Positions 6,309 through 15,385 of a stretch of 25,154 nt of DNA are shown here, in pieces. How positions within the stretch are numbered: position 1 is the stretch's first letter; every line of letters begins with the position of its first letter. Origin of the DNA: a virus; IMG/VR virus record IMGVR_UViG_3300009706_000057, positions 1-25,154 of that record, one strand, 5' to 3'. The notes under the pieces were generated by a model. It saw nothing but the letters and a program-made list of their open reading frames with translations. It did not search any database and was not told the origin of the DNA. A program made the position numbers and the translations under genes.

Positions 6309-9300
6309 ATGACGCGAGCCTCGCCAGCGTTTGCCAACTGGACAGCGGGAGAGCTGTCTGCCCGTCTTGAGGGCCGGACTGATCTCGACAAATACTTCCA
6401 GGGTGCGCGCTCAATCGAGAATTTTATCGTTCATCCGCACGGCGGCGTCAGCCGCAGGCCCGGCACGACATACATCGCGCCCGTCAAGGACAGCGCCGCC
6501 AAGACCCGGCTGCTCAGCTTCGAGTTTAATGTCGAGCAAACCTATATAATTGAGTTTGGAAATTTATACCTCCGCTTCTACAAAGATGGTGGCGTCATCC
6601 TCGAGGCCGCGAAGACCATCAGCGCCGCGACGAAGGCCAACCCCTGTGTGGTGACCGCTAGCAGTCACGGCTTCCTTGATGGCGACGAAGTCGAAATTAG
6701 CGGCGTCGTCGGCATGACCGAGATCAATGGCCGGCGCTTTACTGTCGCAAATAAAACGACAAACACATTTGAGCTGTCAGGGATCAACTCAACGGATTTC
6801 ACGACCTATGGCTCCGCAGGCACAGCCGGCCGTGTCTATACGGTCACGACCGCGTACACCACGGCGCAGATACCGGACCTTAAATTCGCGCAGTCTGCCG
6901 ACATCCTCTACATTTGTCACAATTCTCACGAGCCGGTCAAGCTGACCCGCACCGGGCATACGGCCTGGACAATGACAGGCATCAACTTCGTTAATGGTCC
7001 TTATCTGGATCAAAACACAACGACGACGACGCTGACCGCAAACGGTCGATCGGGCTCGGTGACGATTACCGCTAGCTCGGCTGTATTTGTCAGCACCGAC
7101 GTTGGCCGGCTTGTAAAAATGTACAACGGCTATGCGAAGATCACCGGATACAGCTCAGCGACATCAGTCACGGCGACGGTGCAGACGAAAGACGACGGCA
7201 TCAGCGAGTGGCTGCCGACGTACACGTCGGCGACAATAGGCTTCACGGAGGGCGACCCAAGCACCACCGGGCTGCCTCATAACGATAGGATAACCGATGC
7301 CGCGCGGCTGTTCGAGGAAGAGGGGTTCGCGGACGGGATGGATATCACCGTTACGGGCTCGACTTCAAACAATAAGGACGTTCGGGCGGCCTCCGTTTCG
7401 GACGACACGGTGATACTCAAGCCTATCGACGACCTCGTCGCCGAGACCAGCGGTGCCTCAGTTACCCTGGTGGGAAAATTGACAGGGGTGTCAAAGTGGT
7501 CTCTGGGAGCGTTCTCTGCGACTACTGGGTATCCCGCCGCAGTGTCATTTTACGAGGAGCGCCTTGTCTTTGCCAACACCACAGAGCAGCCGCAGACGCT
7601 GTGGTTTAGCCGCAGTGGCGACTACGAAAACTTCACGACATCCGCGACAGTGCAGGACGACGACGCGCTGACGTACACGATCGCAAGCAATTCCGTAAAC
7701 TCGATCAGATATCTTTCGGCTGCAAAAAACCTTCTCGTCGGAACCGTCGGCGGTGAATTTATCGTCCGCGCATCGGGAACGGACCAGCCGATCACGCCGA
7801 CGAATGTCCAAATTAAACAGCAGACCCGCTTTGGCTCGGCGAACATCCAGCCGCAGGTCGTTGCCAACGTCACTCTGTTTTTGCAGCGAGCGAAGCGAAA
7901 AGTCAGAGAGATGCGTTTCGATTACGACAGCGACAGCTATACGGCACACGACATGACAATCCTCGCTGATCACGTTACGGCGTCCGGCGTGACTGAAATG
8001 TCCTATCAGCAGGAGCCAGACAGCATCCTTTGGGCGGCCCTGGCCGACGGCACTCTAGCCGGCCTGACATACCGCCGCGAGGAGGGGGTCGTCGCGTGGC
8101 ACCGCCATAAGATCGGCGGCAGCAATACCACAGCCTTCAACTCGGCTAGCGACGTGACGGCCAGCGGTAGCGACGGCGACGGCAATGGCTACGTCACCAC
8201 CACCGGCCATTCGTTTTCGACCGGCGATAAATTTGTCTATGACTCGAATAGCGGCACGGCGATGGTCGGGCTGACCGACGGCGAGACGTATTACATCCAT
8301 AAACGTGACGCAAATAAGATTGAGATCGCCGGCACAGCGTCTGCGGCAGCCGCGCGGCGTGTCATCAAGATCGGGTTAGGCGTTGGGGTTCACCTAATCG
8401 TTCAGGAAGCATCTGTCGAAAGTCTGGCCACCCTGCCAACCGACGCCGATGAGGACGAGCTGTGGATGATCGTGAAACGGACGATCGGCGCAAACGCAAC
8501 GGCGACGGTGACAATAAGCAACTACGCCAACATCGCAGCCGGCGAGAAGGTGGCGCTAATATCCACCGACGGCACCAGCTATGATTTTGTCGAGGGGAGC
8601 CAGTTAACCAGCGCCGGCACCTTCGACGCGGCGACGAGCAACAACCAGACGGCGACTAACCTCGCCGCCTGCATAAATGCCGGCGACGGCCCGAGCGGTA
8701 CGAAGTTCTATGCAACCGCATCGGCCGCCGTTGTGACAATCTCCCAGGCGGTCGCCGGATGGAACGGCCAGACCGTCGTCACACTAACTGATGCCGGCAG
8801 CGTCGGCATGACGAAGACAAATTTTTTCTCCGGCTCGACCGTTAGGCGTTATGTCGAAAGGATGACGGCTGTCGATTTCGGTTCCGACGTTACGTCAGCA
8901 TTCTTTGTCGATAGCGGGCTGAGCTACGAAGGCGCAGCAGCCACAGCGCTCACCGGGCTCCACCACCTCGAGGGTCTTGCCGTTCAGACGCTGAACAACG
9001 GGTCGGCGTCAAGCGACAAGCAAGTGCTGAGCGGCTCAATAACTCTTGATGCTGCTACGGTCAAATGCCACACCGGGCTCGGTTACAACTCCACGCTGCA
9101 AACAATGCGCGTCGAAGCCGGCTCCGCTGACGGCGGTACGAGCCAGGGAAAGATCAAGCGCATCCATGACCTGACGGTGAGGTTATACAACACCGTCGGC
9201 ATGATGATCGGAAAATCAACGACTGACCTCGATCGCGTGCCTTTTCGGGATAGCTCTATGGCGATGGACTCGCCAATCCCGATGTTCTCCGGCGATAAAG

Positions 9301-9416
9301 ATATTGAATTTGCCGAAGGGCTGGACCAGGACGGCTTTATTGTGATCCGGCAAGACCAGCCGCTGCCGATGACGATCATCGCTGTGTATCCGCGATTGCA
9401 GACCTTTGACCCTTGA
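6309..9416 (+). CDS. Tail tubular protein B / nozzle (T7 gp12-like), enlarged
   Basis: A 1035-residue nozzle protein; T7 gp12 is 794. The N-terminus FANWTAGELSARLEGRTDLDKY, with HPHGGVSRRPGT (about residues 44-55) and the FYEERLVFANT block (about residue 415), is diagnostic of the family. Extra length comes from embedded beta modules: an E1-FCCH-like CVVTASSHGFLDGDEVEISG domain (about 110-178), a related one near 610-697 (TTTGHSFSTGDKFVYDS) and a third beta insert near 723-849. Such inserts decorate the outer face of the nozzle and may touch the cell surface. The end overlaps the next gene by four bases. Confidence 0.93.
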   Translation: MTRASPAFANWTAGELSARLEGRTDLDKYFQGARSIENFIVHPHGGVSRRPGTTYIAPVKDSAAKTRLLSFEFNVEQTYIIEFGNLYLRFYKDGGVILEAAKTISAATKANPCVVTASSHGFLDGDEVEISGVVGMTEINGRRFTVANKTTNTFELSGINSTDFTTYGSAGTAGRVYTVTTAYTTAQIPDLKFAQSADILYICHNSHEPVKLTRTGHTAWTMTGINFVNGPYLDQNTTTTTLTANGRSGSVTITASSAVFVSTDVGRLVKMYNGYAKITGYSSATSVTATVQTKDDGISEWLPTYTSATIGFTEGDPSTTGLPHNDRITDAARLFEEEGFADGMDITVTGSTSNNKDVRAASVSDDTVILKPIDDLVAETSGASVTLVGKLTGVSKWSLGAFSATTGYPAAVSFYEERLVFANTTEQPQTLWFSRSGDYENFTTSATVQDDDALTYTIASNSVNSIRYLSAAKNLLVGTVGGEFIVRASGTDQPITPTNVQIKQQTRFGSANIQPQVVANVTLFLQRAKRKVREMRFDYDSDSYTAHDMTILADHVTASGVTEMSYQQEPDSILWAALADGTLAGLTYRREEGVVAWHRHKIGGSNTTAFNSASDVTASGSDGDGNGYVTTTGHSFSTGDKFVYDSNSGTAMVGLTDGETYYIHKRDANKIEIAGTASAAAARRVIKIGLGVGVHLIVQEASVESLATLPTDADEDELWMIVKRTIGANATATVTISNYANIAAGEKVALISTDGTSYDFVEGSQLTSAGTFDAATSNNQTATNLAACINAGDGPSGTKFYATASAAVVTISQAVAGWNGQTVVTLTDAGSVGMTKTNFFSGSTVRRYVERMTAVDFGSDVTSAFFVDSGLSYEGAAATALTGLHHLEGLAVQTLNNGSASSDKQVLSGSITLDAATVKCHTGLGYNSTLQTMRVEAGSADGGTSQGKIKRIHDLTVRLYNTVGMMIGKSTTDLDRVPFRDSSMAMDSPIPMFSGDKDIEFAEGLDQDGFIVIRQDQPLPMTIIAVYPRLQTFDP

Positions 9417-9868
9417 TTGAACTGATAGACTACAGGCACGCGCATGGTCGTGAGTTATTCCAGAAAAATGAAAGCGACGGCGCGCAAATCGAGGCCTGGT
9501 TTAATCAGCCGACTTTCGACGGCTGGCTAGCCAATCTGGAGCAGCCTGGGCATTCATTCACGGCGATTGACAGCAACCTCGGCATCCTCGCGATCGCCGG
9601 CGTCGTCGAGAAGTGGGTAGGCGTGGGCGAGGCGTGGATGGTTCCCGGCGAGCGCTTGCGGGAAATGCCACTCAGCGGCGCGCGTCTGACAAAGCGGCAC
9701 TTAGACATATTGCGACAGACGCATGGTTTTTGGCGCTTACAAATAAACGTACACGTCGAAAACGAATTGGCTTTGAGATTTGCGAAATGGCTCGGATTTG
9801 TGATGGAAGGCGAAATGATAAAATACGGACCTGACGGTAAAAACTACTACAGAATGGCGAGGCTCTAA
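9413..9868 (+). CDS. Internal virion protein A, GNAT-fold (T7 gp13-like)
   Basis: A 151-residue protein with a GNAT acetyltransferase-like fold. It begins MIELIDYRHAHGRELF (TTG start, overlapping the previous stop as TTGA); the family start pattern and coupling support TTG over any later start. The RLQINVHVENELALRFAKWLGFVMEGEMIKYG region (about residues 112-140) corresponds to the GNAT beta4-alpha-beta5 end. The acetyl-CoA loop Q/RxxGxG/A is not clear, so catalysis is doubtful. T7 gp13 is needed for virion assembly although it is scarce in the particle. It sits in the gp13 slot before gp14- and gp15-like genes. Confidence 0.8.
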   Translation: MIELIDYRHAHGRELFQKNESDGAQIEAWFNQPTFDGWLANLEQPGHSFTAIDSNLGILAIAGVVEKWVGVGEAWMVPGERLREMPLSGARLTKRHLDILRQTHGFWRLQINVHVENELALRFAKWLGFVMEGEMIKYGPDGKNYYRMARL

Positions 9869-10377
9869 TGGCTGCGGCAATAGCGGCGGCTGCGATGGCG
9901 GCGGGCAGCGCCGTCGCGTCGGCGTCGGCATCGTCGAAGGGCGGCAAGCAGGCGCTTATAAATTCACAACTTCGCGCGCAGCAAATCGAACGAAACCGCC
10001 AAATCGCGATGCGCAATCTGGACCGCGAGAAAATCACCGGCTCGCTGGAACGGGCAGAGAACCGCGTCAGAGGGCGCGAGTTTCGCGGCGCTCAACTGGT
10101 TCAGCAACTCCAGTCCGGCGCTGAGACGGGGTCAGGCACGTCGCTTCGCGTCCGCGTTCAAACGGCGAATCAGATCGCCCTTGAGATAAACAAGCAGAGC
10201 TGGGCGAACGAAGAACGTCAATTAGCTCTGCGGATGCAGGCCGATGGATTTGAGTCGCAAAGAGACTTGGAAATATACAGCGGCAGATCGCAAAATAAGT
10301 TAGCTCAACAATCGGCGAAAATGTCGCTGCTGACCGGCGCGGCTAAAACCGCCGGGGCATATTACGGTAATGCATAA
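9868..10377 (+). CDS. Internal virion protein B (T7 gp14-like)
   Basis: A 169-residue protein in the gp14 slot. The Ala-rich N-terminus (MAAAIAAAAMAAGSAVASASAS) can form a membrane-inserting helix, followed by Gln/Arg-rich amphipathic helices (residues about 30-150). T7 gp14 is 196 residues and forms the outer-membrane pore of the ejection channel; the short hydrophobic head and helical body fit. The start overlaps the previous stop (TAATG), as does the start of the following gene, indicating one coupled translation unit. Primary sequence alone is not decisive; the call leans on gene order. Confidence 0.75.
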   Translation: MAAAIAAAAMAAGSAVASASASSKGGKQALINSQLRAQQIERNRQIAMRNLDREKITGSLERAENRVRGREFRGAQLVQQLQSGAETGSGTSLRVRVQTANQIALEINKQSWANEERQLALRMQADGFESQRDLEIYSGRSQNKLAQQSAKMSLLTGAAKTAGAYYGNA

Positions 10378-12425
10378 TGGCAAAAACAGACCTCTTTATT
10401 AGCAAGTCGCCGTTGGGGCAGGGCGCGCCTGCCATGCCGTATCAGGCGGTTTCCAACCTCAACGTGTCTGCGTCTCAGGCTGCGGCACCTCTTCAAACGG
10501 CTGCGGCTGGGCTTGACAACATAGGCGCGGTTTTTCAGCAAAAGCGCGACATCGAAGTGCGATCCGCAGTTGCCGGATACAGCGATGCAATTAAAGACAA
10601 TCTATATGGAGAGGCTTTCAACGCCAAGAAACCGGGTGCGCCGCTTAACGCTGTCTACGAGGATGTCGAAGATGCCAGCGGTAATGTAACGCGGCAGATG
10701 ACTTCGACCGATGGCTTTACGTCATATCAAACAACCACCAAACAATTTCAAGATGGGTTGCTCGCCGGGATCACAGACTCCAAGGTTCGCAAGCTGGTCG
10801 CGGCGGCGATCCCGACGCTAAAGCGGGCAAAGGACTACGAGGTCGCGTCGCATTACCAACTGCGCCAAGTCGATTTCGTGACGGCCCAGCGGCTTCATCA
10901 AATCGAGGCGAGAGGCGACAGGCTAGCTGACGCCTTGTCGCGAGACCTCAGAGAGTTGACGCCGGCTGATATCGTGGAAACACGAGAGGACTTTTTGCGA
11001 TCTCAGACCATGTTCCGGTCGATGGCCGACGACGGCCTGGAAGACTGGGCAAAGGTGCCAGGGTTAGAAGAGACCTTTCGGAATGAGCTTGCCGAGAACG
11101 TATTTGAGGGGATGATTGAACGCGCGCGGAGCGCCGGTGCGACGGTAGCTGAGGACGGCGACGGGCTAGAGGTCGTTACAACTCCTGAGTTGGATCGCTT
11201 GTTAACTATTTTGGCTAGCGACGAAAAGGTCCAAGAGCATGCTCGGGCAATCGGCGACATACTCGGCCTGCCAGAAGACATGGTGCTGGACCTCCAGACC
11301 GAAAAACGCATTGCCATGCTCAATGACGTTCACAAAAAAATTGAACAGGTCTCGGACGAGCATCGCGAGGAAATGAAATTCCAGTGGACCCTAGAAGATA
11401 GGGCGCAGACAGAGAGGCATGAGGCCGGCCGCCGAATAACCGTCGAAACTTTTGGCTTAACAGAAGTTATGACCGATACTCAGCGCCAGGAATGGATTGC
11501 TGAGTTTGTTGAAGCCCACGGGTTTTTTCCTTCTGGGCCAAACGGCACGCTGACCGCAGACGACGTGATCCGCCTAGAAACAACCGATGAGATCAGCTCC
11601 AGTTGGGCAAACACCCTGCGGGGCTGGATCGCAAAAGGTTACGATGGCGATCAGGACTGGGCAACCTTTATTGATTTTCAGAAACAAATCGCAGATGCAG
11701 ACGTTAACGACCTCGCGGGCGTTCAAGAGAATATCTTCACAAAAGCTAGGTCGCTGGGCACCACTTGGGTCTCGCAACTGGTAGGCGACATTACGTCGAG
11801 ACGGACTAAAACGCCGGACTCGGAAGCGCATGCGCGAGCTAAGAGTTTGCTCATCAAGCAATTTAGCGGCGCATTAGACTCGTTTGATGATTGGACTGCC
11901 AAGTCCGGCGCTGTCTTGGGATCGGCGTTGCAAAGATTTTCTGACCAAACGAGAGACGGTGACGGCCTTGTGGTTGGAGGCCTTGATTACAACGACATCG
12001 CCGGGAGTATTTTTGACGAGTTAATAGGTGTCGACGACGCACAGCAGGCGTTGGAAAATAAAATCCGCCCGGTCGTTGCTAACCTAGAGTTCAATAACCT
12101 TAGCCGCGAAGCCTGGGGCGTTGATTTTTTGAACGAGGAAATAGGCAAAAATATTATTAAACAAAGTAACAAAACCCTGGATATTTTGGCCTTGCTGCAA
12201 GCAGGCGCTTCTCCAAGCGACTTTACTTCGGAAGATTTAAAGGAAGCGGGGCTGACAGGATTTGGCATGGTTGTGACAGAAGAGACGTCTGTTGACGAAC
12301 TAAAGCGCATGATGGGGGTCTCGCCGAGCATGTTCACAACGCCGTCTTCAATCCAGGCCGCGAGAGACGATTTAGTGAGGCTGCAATCTATACGCTCGCG
12401 TTATTTGCGTAGGGGGACCAAGTAA
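10377..12425 (+). CDS. Internal virion protein C (T7 gp15-like)
   Basis: A 682-residue, mostly helical protein; T7 gp15 is 747. It sits between gp14-like and the large gp16-like proteins, and no enzymatic motif is seen. Regions such as GLDNIGAVFQQKRDIEVRSAVAGYSDAIK (about 45-73) and long Lys/Glu/Gln helices are in keeping with gp15-type ejection proteins, which form the periplasmic tube with gp16. TAATG overlaps couple it to both neighbours. Homology is inferred mainly from order, length and helicity. Confidence 0.75.
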   Translation: MAKTDLFISKSPLGQGAPAMPYQAVSNLNVSASQAAAPLQTAAAGLDNIGAVFQQKRDIEVRSAVAGYSDAIKDNLYGEAFNAKKPGAPLNAVYEDVEDASGNVTRQMTSTDGFTSYQTTTKQFQDGLLAGITDSKVRKLVAAAIPTLKRAKDYEVASHYQLRQVDFVTAQRLHQIEARGDRLADALSRDLRELTPADIVETREDFLRSQTMFRSMADDGLEDWAKVPGLEETFRNELAENVFEGMIERARSAGATVAEDGDGLEVVTTPELDRLLTILASDEKVQEHARAIGDILGLPEDMVLDLQTEKRIAMLNDVHKKIEQVSDEHREEMKFQWTLEDRAQTERHEAGRRITVETFGLTEVMTDTQRQEWIAEFVEAHGFFPSGPNGTLTADDVIRLETTDEISSSWANTLRGWIAKGYDGDQDWATFIDFQKQIADADVNDLAGVQENIFTKARSLGTTWVSQLVGDITSRRTKTPDSEAHARAKSLLIKQFSGALDSFDDWTAKSGAVLGSALQRFSDQTRDGDGLVVGGLDYNDIAGSIFDELIGVDDAQQALENKIRPVVANLEFNNLSREAWGVDFLNEEIGKNIIKQSNKTLDILALLQAGASPSDFTSEDLKEAGLTGFGMVVTEETSVDELKRMMGVSPSMFTTPSSIQAARDDLVRLQSIRSRYLRRGTK

Positions 12426-15385
12426 TGGCTGACGACGCCAGCGATGACTGGATAAGCGGTTTCGCGGAAACACAAGCGCGATTGAATGACCCAGCCTATC
12501 GCGTTCATGCGGAGTTTGGCGGCCAGGAAACAGCCGATGCGTTTGTGTTGGGCCAAAAGCCCGAGCGGCTTGACGCCAACGACCCCAGCACCTGGGGCGC
12601 TGCTCGCGCGGAGGCTGCTACTTTGCCGGGCGAGAAAATCGAGCCGCGCAGCCCTATCGAAGATCAATCTTACGAATATAGCCACAAGCCCGGCGAGCCT
12701 GAGATGCGGCAACCAGTGACTGAGGAGATGCCGGCTGCGCCCGAGGCCCAGGAGCAGCCCGAGATAGCGCTAACGGATATCTTAGGCGACAAGACTATTC
12801 CTGTTAACAATGAAGGCGGGGCGGCGCTGCACGCTCTTTCGGGTGCCGGTGACGCGATAAATCAAGTCCTCCAAATAAGTGACGAGGTTATTCACGTCTT
12901 GGAGGGGTCTTCTGTAGGCCGCTGGCTTGAGAACGCCGGGCTGGGTAATGCCTACATCGTCGTGGATGGCGACGGGGTACGTTTCCAGCAGGGCCGGCCA
13001 GAGAATGTCCCATTGGCGCAAGTGCCAACATTCGACATGGAAAACCCGCCGATGGTCGCTGACCTTTCACGCGCGGTGACGCACTTTGTCGTCGCGATGG
13101 CTGCCTTACGGACACGATTGCCGGGGGCTGGCGTTGGCATCGGCACGGCGCAAGGCGTGGGACGTGAAGTAATCTCGTCGGCTGGTGCGGCAGCTACGTT
13201 TGACCCGACCGAGGGTGGCCTCGTGACCATGCTCAAATCTATGGGTGTCGAGAGCGAGTTCTTGGCGTATTTGGACGCGCAGGTGCCGGAGGGCTCAAAG
13301 GGAGCCGAGCGCCTTGAGGGGCGGCTTATGCTGGCTGTCGAGGACATCATCGTGACCGGCGGGCTCGGTGCTTTGTTCATCGGGGCGGCGCGCATGCTCA
13401 AGTCTGCACCGAAGTTGGCTGCGGGAGTGGCGCGGGATTTGAAAGCTGCCGGCGTCAGTGCTGACCGCCTTGGCAATACACTTAATAACGCAGCGTCGTA
13501 TGTGGAGGGCAAGGGCGCAGAGGCGATGCAACGCTTGCAGTCTGGCGCAACCATGCACACTGCCGGCGGTGCCATTACCGATGCCGCGCTCGCCGGAGCT
13601 GGCAAGGTTGCCGCGCTCAGTCACAGGCGTCGGCCATCGGGGCAGTACATCGGCGGGCCAAAAGGGTTGGATAATCCACAAAAGCTCGCTGCACTTAGAA
13701 GGAAGGTGACAGGTCTGGCGAGAGAAGGAGAGGAAGGCCGCTTCTGGTATGAGCGGTCCAGCGAGCAGATATTGGATATGGTCGGCGGTGATGTTGAGGA
13801 AGCAGACAAGCTCATTCAAGCCATCGCGGTCACCTCTCCTGGCACGCCTGTAAAGGCAAACTTTGACTATGCCCTGCAAGCATACAGTCAGTGGAAGGCT
13901 GGCTATCCAATCAAGTCAGGCCGCTTCCCGACGAGGATGAGCGAGAAGATGGTGGATATTTTTGCGGGCAATGCATGGGAGGGGCGCAAGACAGATGACT
14001 TCTACAACAACCTGATGATCCACATTGACCCCGAGAGGACAGGGCCGGTCACCGGGGATATCTGGATGCTGAGAGCGTTTGGCTTTGCAAAGGCCAACGA
14101 GATGCCAGCGCCGCAGCAGTATAAGTTTATGACAGCGGAGACGCAGAGGATCGCAAAGCAGCTCGGATGGGAGCCGCACCAAGTGCAGGCGGCAATCTGG
14201 GTGAATATGAAGGCTCGATCTGAAAATGTAGATGTCAAGCGGCTGACAGACGCATCGTCCGAAAAGCTGGGATACATCAAGTTTGAAGCAGGGCCAAAGG
14301 GCCAAAAGCGCCGGGTGATGATTGACGAAGAAGCCCACATGGCAAACTGGTTCAAGCACGCTCTGGCGTACACGCCGGGGCCGGAAGACATCAACAAAGC
14401 GAAGTTCGATTACGCCGATGCCGCGCGAAGTTCTCTGGCGCAAGTCTCCTGGGAGAGCATCCCCGGCCGCAACACCCGCCACCTTCCCGAGATGTTTGAC
14501 GCTCCTTATGAGCAGCAGGCCGAATATCACGTCGCGGTGTCGAAAGCCTTCTTAGATCAAGACGGCACCGACCTAATTGCAAGGGAGTTGGGCCTGCCTA
14601 CGCCCGGCGACTTTGAGGCACCTGGGTACTTTGAAGGCAAGGTTAGTCCCGGTACGCAAACGGAAGTCCTCGCGCCACGCCAGTACAAGGGGCCAGATTC
14701 TGGAGCTGTCGAACCTGCGACGATTGAGTTAATCGAGGCTTACGCCGCTGCTCGCGGGATTTTGATGAAGCAGGATGGCGTTGGGTGGCATAGGCCGTTC
14801 TATAAAACTACGCGAAAAAAGAGCAACGGTGTCGGGGTGGAAATTGGGCGACCCCTTAGTGAAGCAGAAACGGTGCAGTTAGCAAACTTTGTAGCCAAGT
14901 ATGCTGGACATAAAGAGTTCTCCCCTATAGCTTTTGGTGACGGTGTACGTTTCGTAAATTTTGATTACGTTGGGCTTGATAATTTAGAATTTCAAGGCAT
15001 TATTGCAAAAGCATTAAATGATATGCAGTTTGAAGGCGATGTCAGTGCAACTGCTAAACGCTTTCATGCATACACGGGATACGCTGGTAACGATTGGAAG
15101 GTAAATAAGAATGGCGAAGGTTACATGGACGGACGCTGGGCCGGACGACCCGATCTACAACGGAAAGTTCGTGGTGTCGTCGAGAAAGTCGCGGCCCGCA
15201 TCGATGACATCGATGGAGACTTCTCCGAGCGGTATGGCTGGACAGTCAACCAAGACCTCAACGCCGACTACCGAGCCGCAAGAGGTGACGAGGAGCTGAT
15301 ACCACCGCCGGAACCTCTTAACAATATGACGACTGAACCCGCCCCAGAGGCGGGTTTTTTAATGGAGAACTCTAGTGGCAATTGA
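12425..15385 (+). CDS. Large internal virion protein, first of two (gp16-region)
   Basis: A 986-residue virion protein. The N-terminal ~120 residues are acidic and disordered-looking. A hydrophobic Gly/Ala-rich region follows (about 215-330). A conserved domain spans about residues 400-600 (RFWYERSSEQILDMVGGD..., AVTSPGTPVKANFDYAL, WMLRAFGF, LGWEPHQVQAAIW), known to me from large phage ejection or polyvalent proteins (DUF7178-like). No lytic transglycosylase signature was found. A segment near residues 770-900 is coded by AT-richer DNA. The last codons overlap both a terminator hairpin and the next start. Confidence 0.75.
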   Translation: MADDASDDWISGFAETQARLNDPAYRVHAEFGGQETADAFVLGQKPERLDANDPSTWGAARAEAATLPGEKIEPRSPIEDQSYEYSHKPGEPEMRQPVTEEMPAAPEAQEQPEIALTDILGDKTIPVNNEGGAALHALSGAGDAINQVLQISDEVIHVLEGSSVGRWLENAGLGNAYIVVDGDGVRFQQGRPENVPLAQVPTFDMENPPMVADLSRAVTHFVVAMAALRTRLPGAGVGIGTAQGVGREVISSAGAAATFDPTEGGLVTMLKSMGVESEFLAYLDAQVPEGSKGAERLEGRLMLAVEDIIVTGGLGALFIGAARMLKSAPKLAAGVARDLKAAGVSADRLGNTLNNAASYVEGKGAEAMQRLQSGATMHTAGGAITDAALAGAGKVAALSHRRRPSGQYIGGPKGLDNPQKLAALRRKVTGLAREGEEGRFWYERSSEQILDMVGGDVEEADKLIQAIAVTSPGTPVKANFDYALQAYSQWKAGYPIKSGRFPTRMSEKMVDIFAGNAWEGRKTDDFYNNLMIHIDPERTGPVTGDIWMLRAFGFAKANEMPAPQQYKFMTAETQRIAKQLGWEPHQVQAAIWVNMKARSENVDVKRLTDASSEKLGYIKFEAGPKGQKRRVMIDEEAHMANWFKHALAYTPGPEDINKAKFDYADAARSSLAQVSWESIPGRNTRHLPEMFDAPYEQQAEYHVAVSKAFLDQDGTDLIARELGLPTPGDFEAPGYFEGKVSPGTQTEVLAPRQYKGPDSGAVEPATIELIEAYAAARGILMKQDGVGWHRPFYKTTRKKSNGVGVEIGRPLSEAETVQLANFVAKYAGHKEFSPIAFGDGVRFVNFDYVGLDNLEFQGIIAKALNDMQFEGDVSATAKRFHAYTGYAGNDWKVNKNGEGYMDGRWAGRPDLQRKVRGVVEKVAARIDDIDGDFSERYGWTVNQDLNADYRAARGDEELIPPPEPLNNMTTEPAPEAGFLMENSSGN
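15336..15360 (+). terminator. Rho-independent terminator inside the 3' end of the large virion gene
   Basis: A CCCGCC stem (15338-15343) pairs with GGCGGG (15349-15354) around a CCAGA loop and is followed by six T residues (15355-15360); flanking AA/TT can extend the stem by two pairs. This is a textbook intrinsic terminator, placed 15 bases before the GTG start of the next large gene and within the last codons of the upstream gene. Read-through must occur for the distal ejection, fibre and lysis genes unless another promoter lies nearby. Confidence 0.75.

Noticed and set aside
12952-13605. Long antisense open frame (217 codons)
   Set aside because: It lies fully within the large virion gene on the opposite strand; GC-rich coding DNA gives such shadows, and there is no ribosome site or recognisable product.
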